From NCBI GenBank assembly GCA_013002475.1, contig JABDJM010000387.1, forward strand, positions 1-6,866: a DNA stretch of 6,866 bases, given 5' to 3'. Position 1 is the stretch's first letter. Every line of letters starts with the position of its first letter. Both the position numbers and the translations under genes were made by a program. Origin of the DNA: Saprospiraceae bacterium. Lineage in GTDB: Bacteria; Bacteroidota; Bacteroidia; Chitinophagales; Saprospiraceae. Shown one piece after another: positions 1-6,096 of the stretch. The notes under the pieces were generated by a model. The model ran no database searches, was not told where the DNA came from, and worked only from the letters and a program-made list of their open reading frames with translations.

Positions 1-8
1 GGCTTTCA

Positions 9-16
9 TACCTTTG
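9..16 (+). promoter_or_regulatory. Putative Bacteroidota -7 promoter box (TACCTTTG) for the proA operon
   Basis: TACCTTTG matches the Bacteroidota sigma-ABfr -7 consensus TAnnTTTG exactly. It would place transcription start near position 21 and leave a leader of roughly 30 nt before the proA ATG. The matching -33 TTTG element would fall left of the window, so it cannot be checked. The same eight bases precede the opposing operon at 5293-5300. I read both strands for TAnnTTTG and saw only these two exact matches, though this was by eye. Confidence 0.5.
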
Positions 17-51
17 TTTTAGGAGCAATAGTCCTCTGTAAATCGCTTACT

Positions 52-1239
52 ATGATCCTTAGCAATGAGCTAAAGAACCAAATTCTTCATCGGGTTGCCG
101 ATTGTATACGGGACCGGAAGGCTCAGATCCTTTCAGCAAACAAGGAGGACGTTGTTAGGTATGATGGAGGTGATCAGGCGATGCTTGACCGGCTTAAGGT
201 GGATGATGTAAAGATTGACGGGATGATACAGGCCCTGGAGACGGTGGCTTCAAAGCCAGACCCCATAGGGATCGTAAGAGATGAATTCGAGCACCCAAAT
301 GGAATGAAAGTTTTCAATAAGACCTTTCCTTTTGGAACTATAATGATCATTTATGAATCCCGGCCTGATGTAACCATTGAGGCGGCTGCTATCGCATTTA
401 AGACGGGAAATAAGATCCTACTGAAAGGAGGGAAGGAGGCCATCAATAGTAATTTGGCCCTGGTGGGTTGTTGGCATGAGGCATTGAGCTTTTATGGATT
501 AGATCCGGATTGGGTAAGCTATTTAAAACTTTCAAGAACGGAAACTCAGCAATTTTTGAAAGACAACCACAACAGCATGGACCTGATCGTTCCAAGGGGT
601 GGAGAAAAACTAATTTCCTTTGTTAGGGAGCATGCGACCTGTCCCGTATTGGTGAGTGGGCGGGGCAATAATTTTTTGTACATCGACCGTGAAGCAGACC
701 CTTCTCAGGCTATTAAGGTAGTCCTAAATGCAAAAGCTTCAAAGATCTCTGCGTGTAATGCCCTTGATAAGGTTTTGGTTGATACTAATCACCCTGATTT
801 TAAGAATCTGGTAAGGGACCTGGTGTCAAACCTGAAAGAAAGTAATGTTGAGGTTTTGTTTGGAAAAGGGCTTTCTCAAAATGGTGACTCCTTTGCCTCA
901 GAAGATGATTGGAAGGAAGAATTTCTCGAGTTAAAGATCGTGGTTGGGACTGTCAATTCCCTCTCTGAAGCGGTAGAACAAATAAACAGATTTTCCGGGG
1001 GACATTCGGCTTCCATAATTACAAGGAATTCAGAGAAAGCGTCCGAATTTATGGACCTGGTTGATTGTGCTGCGGTTTATCATAACTGCTCAACAAGATT
1101 TACTGATGGTGGTGAATTTGGAATGGGTGCGGAGTTGGCTATAAGTACAGAAAAATTGCACCATAGAGGTCCGCTGGGCCTTGAACAATTAGTGACGAAC
1201 AAGTACTATGTTTTTGGCAGTGGCCAGGTACGAGAATAA
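52..1239 (+). CDS. proA: Glutamate-5-semialdehyde dehydrogenase (gamma-glutamyl phosphate reductase)
   Basis: ProA catalyses NADPH-dependent reduction of L-glutamyl 5-phosphate to glutamate-5-semialdehyde, the second step of proline synthesis in the cytosol. It is an aldehyde-dehydrogenase-fold protein. Visible family motifs are YESRPDVT (residues 101-108), LKGGKEA (124-130), LIVPRGGEKL (178-187), the active-site segment NAKASKISACNALDK with the probable catalytic Cys235, and STRFTDGGEFGMGAE (347-361). At 395 aa it is shorter than the E. coli enzyme (417 aa), mainly because the N-terminus begins directly at the LSxxxKNxxL helix; this is normal for flavobacterial ProA. The frame is open to the left edge, but ATG 52 is the first usable start and lies downstream of a probable promoter. 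AGGAG at 21-25 is too far upstream (26 nt) to serve this ATG. The stop lies 2 nt before proB, so the two are co-transcribed and probably translationally coupled. Identification is very secure; the exact start is less so. Confidence 0.97.
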   Translation: MILSNELKNQILHRVADCIRDRKAQILSANKEDVVRYDGGDQAMLDRLKVDDVKIDGMIQALETVASKPDPIGIVRDEFEHPNGMKVFNKTFPFGTIMIIYESRPDVTIEAAAIAFKTGNKILLKGGKEAINSNLALVGCWHEALSFYGLDPDWVSYLKLSRTETQQFLKDNHNSMDLIVPRGGEKLISFVREHATCPVLVSGRGNNFLYIDREADPSQAIKVVLNAKASKISACNALDKVLVDTNHPDFKNLVRDLVSNLKESNVEVLFGKGLSQNGDSFASEDDWKEEFLELKIVVGTVNSLSEAVEQINRFSGGHSASIITRNSEKASEFMDLVDCAAVYHNCSTRFTDGGEFGMGAELAISTEKLHHRGPLGLEQLVTNKYYVFGSGQVRE

Positions 1240-1241
1240 TT

Positions 1242-1991
1242 ATGAAAAAGAAACGGATACTCCTGAAAATTGGAACAAGTACACTTACCCGCGGAACATC
1301 GTTCATTTCCCGGGGAAAAGTGGAGGACATTGGCAGGCAGATCAAGGCTCTTCAGGATAACTATGAATTGGTCATAGTTAGCTCCGGTGCTATTGCCGTT
1401 GCAAAACAGTTCGTGCATCTTGAGGGGAGTGGCCAGGAAATAAAGATCAAACAGGCTCTGGCTGCTATCGGCCAACCTCACCTGATGAGGATATTCCAGG
1501 ATACCTTTCGGGAGTTAGATCTTCTGACAGCTCAATGCCTTTTTTCGGCAATGGATTTTGAAAACTCTGAGACAAGAGAAAATGTAGCCAACACACTTAA
1601 TGCACTTTTAAGCAACGGATACATTCCGGTGATAAATGAGAATGATACCGTCTCTACGGAAGAAATACAATTTGGAGATAATGACAAACTTGCTGCCCTG
1701 ACAGCCAAGCTTTTGAATGTTGATCTGTTGGTAATGGCTACCAATACCAATGGTATTTACAACAAAGAGGGAGAAACCATTTTTGAAGTTAGAGATATTG
1801 ACTCATTGAGAAGTGTAATTCGTCCTGCTAAATCTGATCAGGGTACTGGAGGGATGAGCTCTAAGCTAATAGCAGCCAGCATAGCTCAGGAAGCCGGGAT
1901 AGAAACCTGGCTTGTTTATGGAGGAGAAGAAGATTTTTTGGTCAAGGCGCTGCAATCCCAATCTTCTTTTACAAAAGTGAATCCAATTTAA
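1242..1991 (+). CDS. proB: Glutamate 5-kinase, kinase domain only (no PUA domain)
   Basis: ProB phosphorylates the gamma-carboxylate of glutamate with ATP, the committed and usually proline-inhibited step of proline synthesis. Its unstable product is passed to ProA, encoded just upstream. The amino-acid-kinase fold is complete: KIGTSTLT phosphate loop (residues 9-16), VSSGAIA (46-52), LAAIGQ (73-78), VINENDTVSTEEIQFGDNDKLAALTA (130-155) for glutamate and Mg-ATP binding, and GTGGMSSKL (201-209). The protein stops at 249 aa, soon after the kinase core, whereas E. coli ProB (367 aa) continues into a C-terminal PUA domain. The downstream gene starts 1 nt after the stop in another frame and is an unrelated enzyme, so this is a naturally short form, not a frameshift. 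The ATG lies 2 nt after the proA stop, with no clear ribosome binding site, which suggests coupling. Kinase function is very likely; how strongly it is feedback-regulated cannot be told from sequence. Confidence 0.96.
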   Translation: MKKKRILLKIGTSTLTRGTSFISRGKVEDIGRQIKALQDNYELVIVSSGAIAVAKQFVHLEGSGQEIKIKQALAAIGQPHLMRIFQDTFRELDLLTAQCLFSAMDFENSETRENVANTLNALLSNGYIPVINENDTVSTEEIQFGDNDKLAALTAKLLNVDLLVMATNTNGIYNKEGETIFEVRDIDSLRSVIRPAKSDQGTGGMSSKLIAASIAQEAGIETWLVYGGEEDFLVKALQSQSSFTKVNPI

Positions 1992-1992
1992 T

Positions 1993-3204
1993 ATGCCAGG
2001 TCCTTCAAAAAGAGGTTTCGAAATTGATGCTTCGCCGATCAGAAGTTTACTTCCATATGCCCGCGAAGCAATCAGGCAGGGAGTCCGCGTTTATCACCTG
2101 AATATTGGTCAGCCTGACCTGGAGACGCCGGAACCTGCACGAAAGCTTTTACAGAACCTTGAAGAACCCATTGTCCGGTATGGCCCCTCGGAGGGCTTCC
2201 CTTCATTACGAAAAGCAGTTGCCAAATATTACGCTAGGTTCGAGACCAATGTAAGTTCGGAGGATGTTTTTGTAACCACAGGAGCATCTGAGGCGATCCT
2301 GTTTACGCTTTTAAGCTGCTGTAATCAGGGAGATGAATTGATCATCCCGGAACCCTTCTACGCAAACTATATTGGTTACGCTGATGTGAGCGATGTAAAG
2401 ATAGTCCCGATAACTACCTCCCTTGAAAATGGTTTTCAGTTACCATCCCCCGAGAAATTCGAAGAAAAGATCAATTCTAAAACAAAGGCAATATTTCTAT
2501 GTAACCCTGGGAATCCCACCGGTCAACTCTACGAAAAGGAGCAGCTCGAATCTCTGTTGAGGATCGTCAAAAAGCATAATCTCTTTTTGATCGTTGATGA
2601 GGTGTATCGCGAATTCTGCTACGACAGCTCCTTTACTTCTGTTCTCTCCTTTTCAGGAATGGAAGAGCATGTGATCGTGATTGATTCTATTTCCAAAGTA
2701 TTCAGTGCCTGTGGAGCTAGAGTTGGTTTTCTGATCACAAAAAACAAGAGTGTTCAGGAGGCAGTGAATAAGTATGCTCAATTGCGGTTGTGCCCTCCCT
2801 ATTATGGACAAAATCTTGCCCTCGCCTGCTATGAAGACCCGATACCATATATTTCAAAAGCAAAAGAGAAATATCAAAGCCGCCGGAAAGTACTTTTCGA
2901 TGGTCTGTCAAACATTGACGGGGTAGAGTGCTACCTTCCCGCTGCTGCCTTTTACAATATAGTCGAACTGCCAGTTCCTGATGCAGAAGCCTTTTGCAAA
3001 TGGTTGCTGACTGATTTCAGGTATCAAAATGAAACCGTCATGCTCGCTCCGGCGAATGGTTTTTATTTCAATAAGGAATATGGAAAGTCCCAGGTGAGGA
3101 TCGCCTATATCTTAAATGAAGATGATCTAAGAAAGGCGATTCATTGTTTGGATCTGGGATTGGCAGAGTTTAAAAAAGAGGTCCTTTCAGTAGCCTCACG
3201 ATGA
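1993..3204 (+). CDS. PLP-dependent class I/II aminotransferase (fold type I), substrate unknown
   Basis: This is a cytosolic aspartate-aminotransferase-superfamily enzyme of 403 aa, a normal full length. Landmarks are LNIGQPDLETP (36-46, entry of the subgroup I-gamma-like fold), TTGASEAI (95-102, cofactor phosphate binding), the PxxY segment with Tyr123 likely stacking on the PLP ring, NPGNPTG (171-177, Asn174 contacting the PLP hydroxyl), VDEVYREF (201-208, Asp202 pairing with the pyridine nitrogen and Tyr205), DSISKVFSACGARVGF (231-246, Lys235 as the Schiff-base lysine) and QVRIAY (367-372, Arg369 expected to bind the substrate alpha-carboxylate). It should therefore be catalytically active on an alpha-amino acid. 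Family members use aspartate, aromatic amino acids, alanine and others, and sequence alone does not separate these. It begins 1 nt after proB, so it belongs to the proline operon. A role in supplying glutamate or linking nitrogen pools is possible, but that is inference. It ends 26 nt from a convergent gene. Confidence 0.92.
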   Translation: MPGPSKRGFEIDASPIRSLLPYAREAIRQGVRVYHLNIGQPDLETPEPARKLLQNLEEPIVRYGPSEGFPSLRKAVAKYYARFETNVSSEDVFVTTGASEAILFTLLSCCNQGDELIIPEPFYANYIGYADVSDVKIVPITTSLENGFQLPSPEKFEEKINSKTKAIFLCNPGNPTGQLYEKEQLESLLRIVKKHNLFLIVDEVYREFCYDSSFTSVLSFSGMEEHVIVIDSISKVFSACGARVGFLITKNKSVQEAVNKYAQLRLCPPYYGQNLALACYEDPIPYISKAKEKYQSRRKVLFDGLSNIDGVECYLPAAAFYNIVELPVPDAEAFCKWLLTDFRYQNETVMLAPANGFYFNKEYGKSQVRIAYILNEDDLRKAIHCLDLGLAEFKKEVLSVASR

Positions 3205-3220
3205 GTAGGTTCATTCTATT

Positions 3221-3248
3221 GTATCAGAGATTATAGTATCTGAATTAT
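3221..3248. repeat. Imperfect short tandem duplication at the convergent gene ends
   Basis: Two adjacent copies, GTATCAGAGATTAT (3221-3234) and GTATCTGAATTAT (3236-3248), differ by one substitution and one indel and are spaced 15 nt apart. The second copy lies inside the last codons and stop of the minus-strand cyanophycinase-like gene; the first fills most of the 26-nt gap to the aminotransferase gene. The pair may be a slippage duplication or chance in AT-rich DNA. It does not form a convincing terminator hairpin: only TCAGA/TCTGA pair, across a 9-nt loop. Confidence 0.35.
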
Positions 3249-4541
3249 CTCGATGTGAGAGCCTTCAACCGCTTGAATTTCAATGAAATATGTCCCGGCA
3301 GCTAACTCTGGTAGTTCCAGGGTCGAGCTAAAAGCTGAAATGTCGTATTCTCGAATTTGAATGCCTCGATTATTTATCAGTTTGACAGTATTGATGAAGG
3401 AGCTGCTTGAGACAGTTAGAGAATTTTGATTTGGATTTGGAAAGGCATGAAACTTTATGTCAGGACCATCGATCCTGACACCGGTGGGTGAACACATGAT
3501 CGGGTCAGACGGGGTCTCAGCGAGTGTACCTAAACTTACCGACCAGTTAAACCATTCACCTCCTGAATCATTTTCCCAGGTCTGCAGATCAAAGCTATTT
3601 TCCCCTGAGTTGGTTCCTTTTATCCTACACACCTTAACCGCCATTCCGTTTTGATGCCAGGTCAGTGGAATGCCTGGGCTAATGGTTTCAGGATGGTTTT
3701 CTTCCACTTCACAATTTGCCTGAAGGAAGTAAGCCTGATCATCAAATTCGGGATATCCTCCAAAAACCCTTGCCATTCCGTTTTCATCAATACAAACTGA
3801 AGTGTATTCATCACAAGCAATTCCCTTGACCGGGCTTCCTGTATTCAGGCTGGCCCTGGCAAGAAAAACGAAGTGTCGCCCTTTCCTTGTTGGATCATCA
3901 TAATGTGTATCGGTGACTACGTCCTGTAACCAAAAATTTGACAGAAAGGGCTCAGAGCTAATTGTAAGATTCTCGTGGAATGGATTATTCAATGCCGCAG
4001 TACTGGATATAGTCCCATTCTCAGCTGAGAAATAATAGCCGCCAAGAATGGCCATTCCTGCACTGGTTCCACCGATCACAATATTTCGATTTTGAATTCC
4101 AAGGTTTATTAAACTGTCAACAGGGCTGCCTCTCCAGTAGGATACATAATCCCATTGGTCACCACCGGCAAACCAAATAGCCTCTGCCTTCGAGATCCTT
4201 CCTTGAACATAAGGGTCTTGACTGGCCAGGGAATTTTCAAAGACAATAGTTTCCACAGAGTTTACGGAAACACCTAATTCTGAATACAAATAATTATTGT
4301 ACCCATTTGAACCACTTGCCCTGAGAACAAGAATATCTCCTCCTTTTGCTCGCTGAAGAAACCATTTCATGGCTTCATCATTTTCAGTGGCTCCTCCCAT
4401 CATGCAGATTCCTCCCTCCGGGGAGGTGAGGGTATCCAGATTACTTCCGGTAAAATACGAGGTATAGTTTTGCCCGCTCAAGAAGGAAGAGCAGGATATA
4501 AGCCCCAGAACCAATAGTGAAAGCTTGATAGTTGTTTTCAT
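3231..4541 (-). CDS. Secreted cyanophycinase-like peptidase (S51 family) with T9SS sorting domain
   Basis: This is an exported serine hydrolase related to cyanophycinase and peptidase E. The signal peptide covers residues 1 to about 23 (hydrophobic core LSLLVLGLISC, likely cut at LSG|QN). A lipobox-like LISC at Cys17 makes lipidation a lesser alternative. The S51 domain spans about 40-275: MGGATEN (48-54), WFAGGDQ (123-129), the nucleophile elbow GGTSAGM (157-163, Ser160), TDTHYDDPTRKGR (210-222, catalytic-type His213 plus Arg219 and Arg222) and GIACDEYTS (240-248). Cyanophycinases have Asp-Gln-His where this protein has Asp-Thr-His, so cleavage of cyanophycin itself is uncertain. A linker of about 80 residues leads to a type A Por secretion domain (about 366-436: FPNPNQN, then GTYFIEI), which directs export across the outer membrane by the type IX system. 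The product is probably cell-surface or secreted. The gene starts 9 nt after the DUF2087 gene, without a Shine-Dalgarno sequence, and appears to be last in that operon. Substrate is unknown; an extracellular peptide or isopeptide is plausible. Confidence 0.88.
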   Translation of the reverse strand: MKTTIKLSLLVLGLISCSSFLSGQNYTSYFTGSNLDTLTSPEGGICMMGGATENDEAMKWFLQRAKGGDILVLRASGSNGYNNYLYSELGVSVNSVETIVFENSLASQDPYVQGRISKAEAIWFAGGDQWDYVSYWRGSPVDSLINLGIQNRNIVIGGTSAGMAILGGYYFSAENGTISSTAALNNPFHENLTISSEPFLSNFWLQDVVTDTHYDDPTRKGRHFVFLARASLNTGSPVKGIACDEYTSVCIDENGMARVFGGYPEFDDQAYFLQANCEVEENHPETISPGIPLTWHQNGMAVKVCRIKGTNSGENSFDLQTWENDSGGEWFNWSVSLGTLAETPSDPIMCSPTGVRIDGPDIKFHAFPNPNQNSLTVSSSSFINTVKLINNRGIQIREYDISAFSSTLELPELAAGTYFIEIQAVEGSHIEIIQIL

Positions 4542-4550
4542 TTTGAAGAA

Positions 4551-4841
4551 TTATGCTTTTTCAACCTTCCAGTATTTTCTACCATCTAGGGTTCGATCCA
4601 GCAGCTTTTGACCAAACATGAGCCTGCGCAGCGTAGCAGGATCTTTAAAACTATGAAATTGGTTCAGGATTTCGTTGACTTTGATTTCAGAGTAGCTTTT
4701 TCCCGTCTCAAATTTTTCAGCAAGGAATTCAAGGATCAGTGCCTGTTTCTTTTTTTGTCTTTTGCCTGGGAAATGAGAAATCTTTCCCTCTTGATCGAAA
4801 TATCCTCTGATGGCCTTATACTTTTCGGATGAGAAATCCAC
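4551..4841 (-). CDS. DUF2087 domain protein, GTG start
   Basis: This small cytosolic protein of 96 aa consists almost wholly of a DUF2087 domain. Recognisable features are FPGKR (24-28) with a following basic run, the helix pair ILEFLAEKFETGKSYSEIKVNEILNQF (about 36-62) and the closing DPATLRRLMFGQKLLDRTLDGRKYWKV (about 67-93). That end resembles a winged-helix-like fold with a final Tyr-Trp beta strand. DUF2087 is found alone or as the C-terminal part of ArsR-type regulators; no HTH domain of that type is present here. The start is GTG (4841-4839); the only internal ATG, at residue 75, is far too late. The gene lies in the same frame as the upstream SRPBCC gene, separated only by TAG ACC, so it is probably translated by re-initiation. 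A DNA-binding or regulatory role is a guess from the fold and neighbours. Existence of the gene is well supported; function is unknown. Confidence 0.85.
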   Translation of the reverse strand: MDFSSEKYKAIRGYFDQEGKISHFPGKRQKKKQALILEFLAEKFETGKSYSEIKVNEILNQFHSFKDPATLRRLMFGQKLLDRTLDGRKYWKVEKA

Positions 4842-4844
4842 GGT

Positions 4845-5276
4845 CTAGGATTCGACAACTTTTCTAAAGACTTCCATAGCTGACTTCCATGATTTTTTTG
4901 CCTCTTCAAATCGCTCATCCCCATTTGTGACCTTAGAAAAATCACCCTGAGATATTTCCATAGTTGTAATGCCATTCTCATGGCTGAGTTTATACTCGCC
5001 AACAACATGGTAGTCATCCTGGATGGGAGCACTTGGATCGTAGGTGGTCATGCTAAAGATGAATGGAGGATCAAACTGCACCAATTTACCCTTGACATAA
5101 GTGATCCCATCTTCGGCGCCAACCCAATCCAGAGCTTCTCCCGGAATCCAACCTGTCACCGGATCACAGCCGAACATATATTGTCTTGTTTTTTCTGGAT
5201 TGATGAGTGCATCCCAGACATCAGCAACGCTTGCATTAAACTGATATGACTGTTTTACGTATTTACCTTCGGACAT
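4845..5276 (-). CDS. SRPBCC (AHSA1/CalC-like, START-fold) domain protein
   Basis: This is a single-domain cytosolic protein of 143 aa, the usual length for activator-of-Hsp90-homolog-1-like bacterial proteins. These form a helix-grip barrel with a deep hydrophobic ligand pocket. Diagnostic features are FNASVADVWDALINPEKTRQYMFG (13-36), WIPGEALDW (43-51), VKGKLVQFDPPFIFSMT (61-77) and a C-terminal amphipathic helix (about 121-143) that closes the pocket. The ligand or reaction cannot be named. Similar proteins are often encoded beside ArsR-family regulators, and here the next gene encodes DUF2087, a domain also found in such regulators. The ATG lies only about 17 nt after the TACCTTTG promoter box, giving a very short leader. 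The gene appears to be first in the operon with the DUF2087 and cyanophycinase-like genes. It has no signal peptide, unlike its flanking genes. Confidence 0.92.
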   Translation of the reverse strand: MSEGKYVKQSYQFNASVADVWDALINPEKTRQYMFGCDPVTGWIPGEALDWVGAEDGITYVKGKLVQFDPPFIFSMTTYDPSAPIQDDYHVVGEYKLSHENGITTMEISQGDFSKVTNGDERFEEAKKSWKSAMEVFRKVVES

Positions 5277-5292
5277 TGACTTCTATTTTATG

Positions 5293-5300
5293 CAAAGGTA
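5293..5300 (-). promoter_or_regulatory. Putative Bacteroidota -7 promoter box (TACCTTTG) for the SRPBCC operon
   Basis: Read on the minus strand this is TACCTTTG, an exact TAnnTTTG -7 match and identical to the box before proA. Transcription would start near 5288, about 12 nt before the SRPBCC ATG. A possible -33 TTG (within ACTTGCC on the minus strand, near 5325) sits 24 nt upstream, slightly beyond the usual 17-23 nt, and inside the end of the SGNH gene. It implies that the SRPBCC cluster is transcribed independently of the SGNH gene behind it. Confidence 0.5.
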
Positions 5301-5316
5301 AAAAGAAAGCATCTTT

Positions 5317-6024
5317 TTATTCGGCAAGTATATCAATGGCGGTTGGAAGAATCGCACTAACCCACTGGCCATATTGATAGCCACTTGGGTGTAGATTATC
5401 CGGAGCCAAGGCAACCGGAGAATTGGCCAAATACCTCGAGATCTCAGTAATATCTATGAAAGGGATTCCCCGGGCCTCTGCTTGTTGTTTAGCGTATTCA
5501 TTGTAAGCATCCAACTCCTCAGCAATTACCTGTGCATTTGAAGCTCCAAATGGGGTCACTCCATAGTCCGGTATAGAAACAACGAAGACATTTTCGACTC
5601 CCTGGGCGAATTCGGTGGCTGCATCAAGCAGTGTATTGAATTCCACTTCATATTCGATGAAAGGTCTTTTCTGGAACTGATTGTTAACGCCAATAAGCAA
5701 AGACACAAAATCATATTGACCTGGTTGAGCTGCGTCAATCCCACCAAGGAGATCCCAGGTTGTCCAGCCTGTTTGCGCAATAATGTCTACTGTGCCGACC
5801 TCAATTCCCGCAGTTTCAAGCGAGTCCTTAAGCTGGTTAGGCCATCGGGCTTTCTCAGGAACCCCTTCGCCAATGGTGTAGGAATCTCCAAGAGCTAAAA
5901 AGCTGTAGCTGTCGGATTCTGTCATCTCATCATCATTAGAACAAGCTGAAAATGAAAAGATCGATGCCAAAAGAAGGATTTGGAACAACATATGAGTTGG
6001 TTTGAAGCAAATTGAATGGTTCAT
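5317..6024 (-). CDS. SGNH/GDSL-type hydrolase, predicted lipoprotein
   Basis: This is a serine esterase-fold enzyme, probably lipid-anchored in the periplasm or on the cell surface. From the ATG at 6024 (235 aa) it has a short basic n-region, a hydrophobic stretch MLFQILLLASIFSFSAC and a lipobox-like FSAC with Cys28, followed by an acidic SNDDE stretch typical of exported Bacteroidota lipoproteins. The four SGNH blocks are present: GDSYT (46-50, nucleophile Ser48), Gly86 in QTGWTT, GVNN (112-115, oxyanion Asn) and DNLHPSG (209-215, catalytic Asp209 and His212). The frame opens 18 nt earlier at a TTG (6042), and another ATG exists at 5991; the 6024 start is preferred because it is an ATG and supplies a lysine before the hydrophobic core. 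Family members hydrolyse acyl, acetyl or lipid esters; the substrate here is unknown. It ends 40 nt before the SRPBCC start and lies about 70 nt behind the partial serine hydrolase gene, with which it may be co-transcribed. Confidence 0.9.
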   Translation of the reverse strand: MNHSICFKPTHMLFQILLLASIFSFSACSNDDEMTESDSYSFLALGDSYTIGEGVPEKARWPNQLKDSLETAGIEVGTVDIIAQTGWTTWDLLGGIDAAQPGQYDFVSLLIGVNNQFQKRPFIEYEVEFNTLLDAATEFAQGVENVFVVSIPDYGVTPFGASNAQVIAEELDAYNEYAKQQAEARGIPFIDITEISRYLANSPVALAPDNLHPSGYQYGQWVSAILPTAIDILAE

Positions 6025-6096
6025 TGTATTGGATTTATCCAAAGAGGAAACCCAATTCGTTCAAGAGGGTTCAATTTTTAACCGTTATTGATTCCA

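Noticed and set aside
1..51. In-frame open codons upstream of the proA ATG, possibly a longer N-terminus
   Set aside because: No ATG, GTG or TTG occurs in frame, flavobacterial ProA normally starts near the LSxxxKN helix, and a probable promoter lies at 9-16. A start left of the window cannot be fully excluded.
1139..1750. Minus-strand open frames opposite the proA end and proB (1139-1345, 1206-1481, 1532-1750)
   Set aside because: They lie antisense to strongly conserved coding sequence and show no family pattern.
3205..3230. Search for a bidirectional terminator between the convergent operons
   Set aside because: Only a 5-bp TCAGA/TCTGA pairing was found, with no GC-rich stem or T-run.
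3457..3654. Plus-strand 65-aa frame inside the cyanophycinase-like gene
   Set aside because: It is fully antisense to the T9SS protein linker and has no motif or start signal.
4608..5249. Plus-strand and alternative minus-strand open frames over the SRPBCC and DUF2087 genes (4608-4832, 4736-5032, 4980-5249)
   Set aside because: They have no recognisable domain and overlap genes with clear family motifs, so they are chance frames.
5300..5318. Perfect 7-bp inverted repeat AAAAAGA / TCTTTTT with a 5-nt loop at the end of the SGNH gene
   Set aside because: Six of seven pairs are A-T, it overlaps the stop codon and the promoter box, and no separate U-tract follows, so it is too weak to call a terminator.
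5556..5898. Frames at 5556-5780 (-) and 5716-5898 (+) within the SGNH gene
   Set aside because: The SGNH frame holds all four catalytic blocks in order; these are shadows.
6025..6042. TTG start six codons upstream for the SGNH hydrolase
   Set aside because: The ATG at 6024 already gives a complete lipoprotein signal with a basic n-region, and no ribosome binding site favours the TTG.
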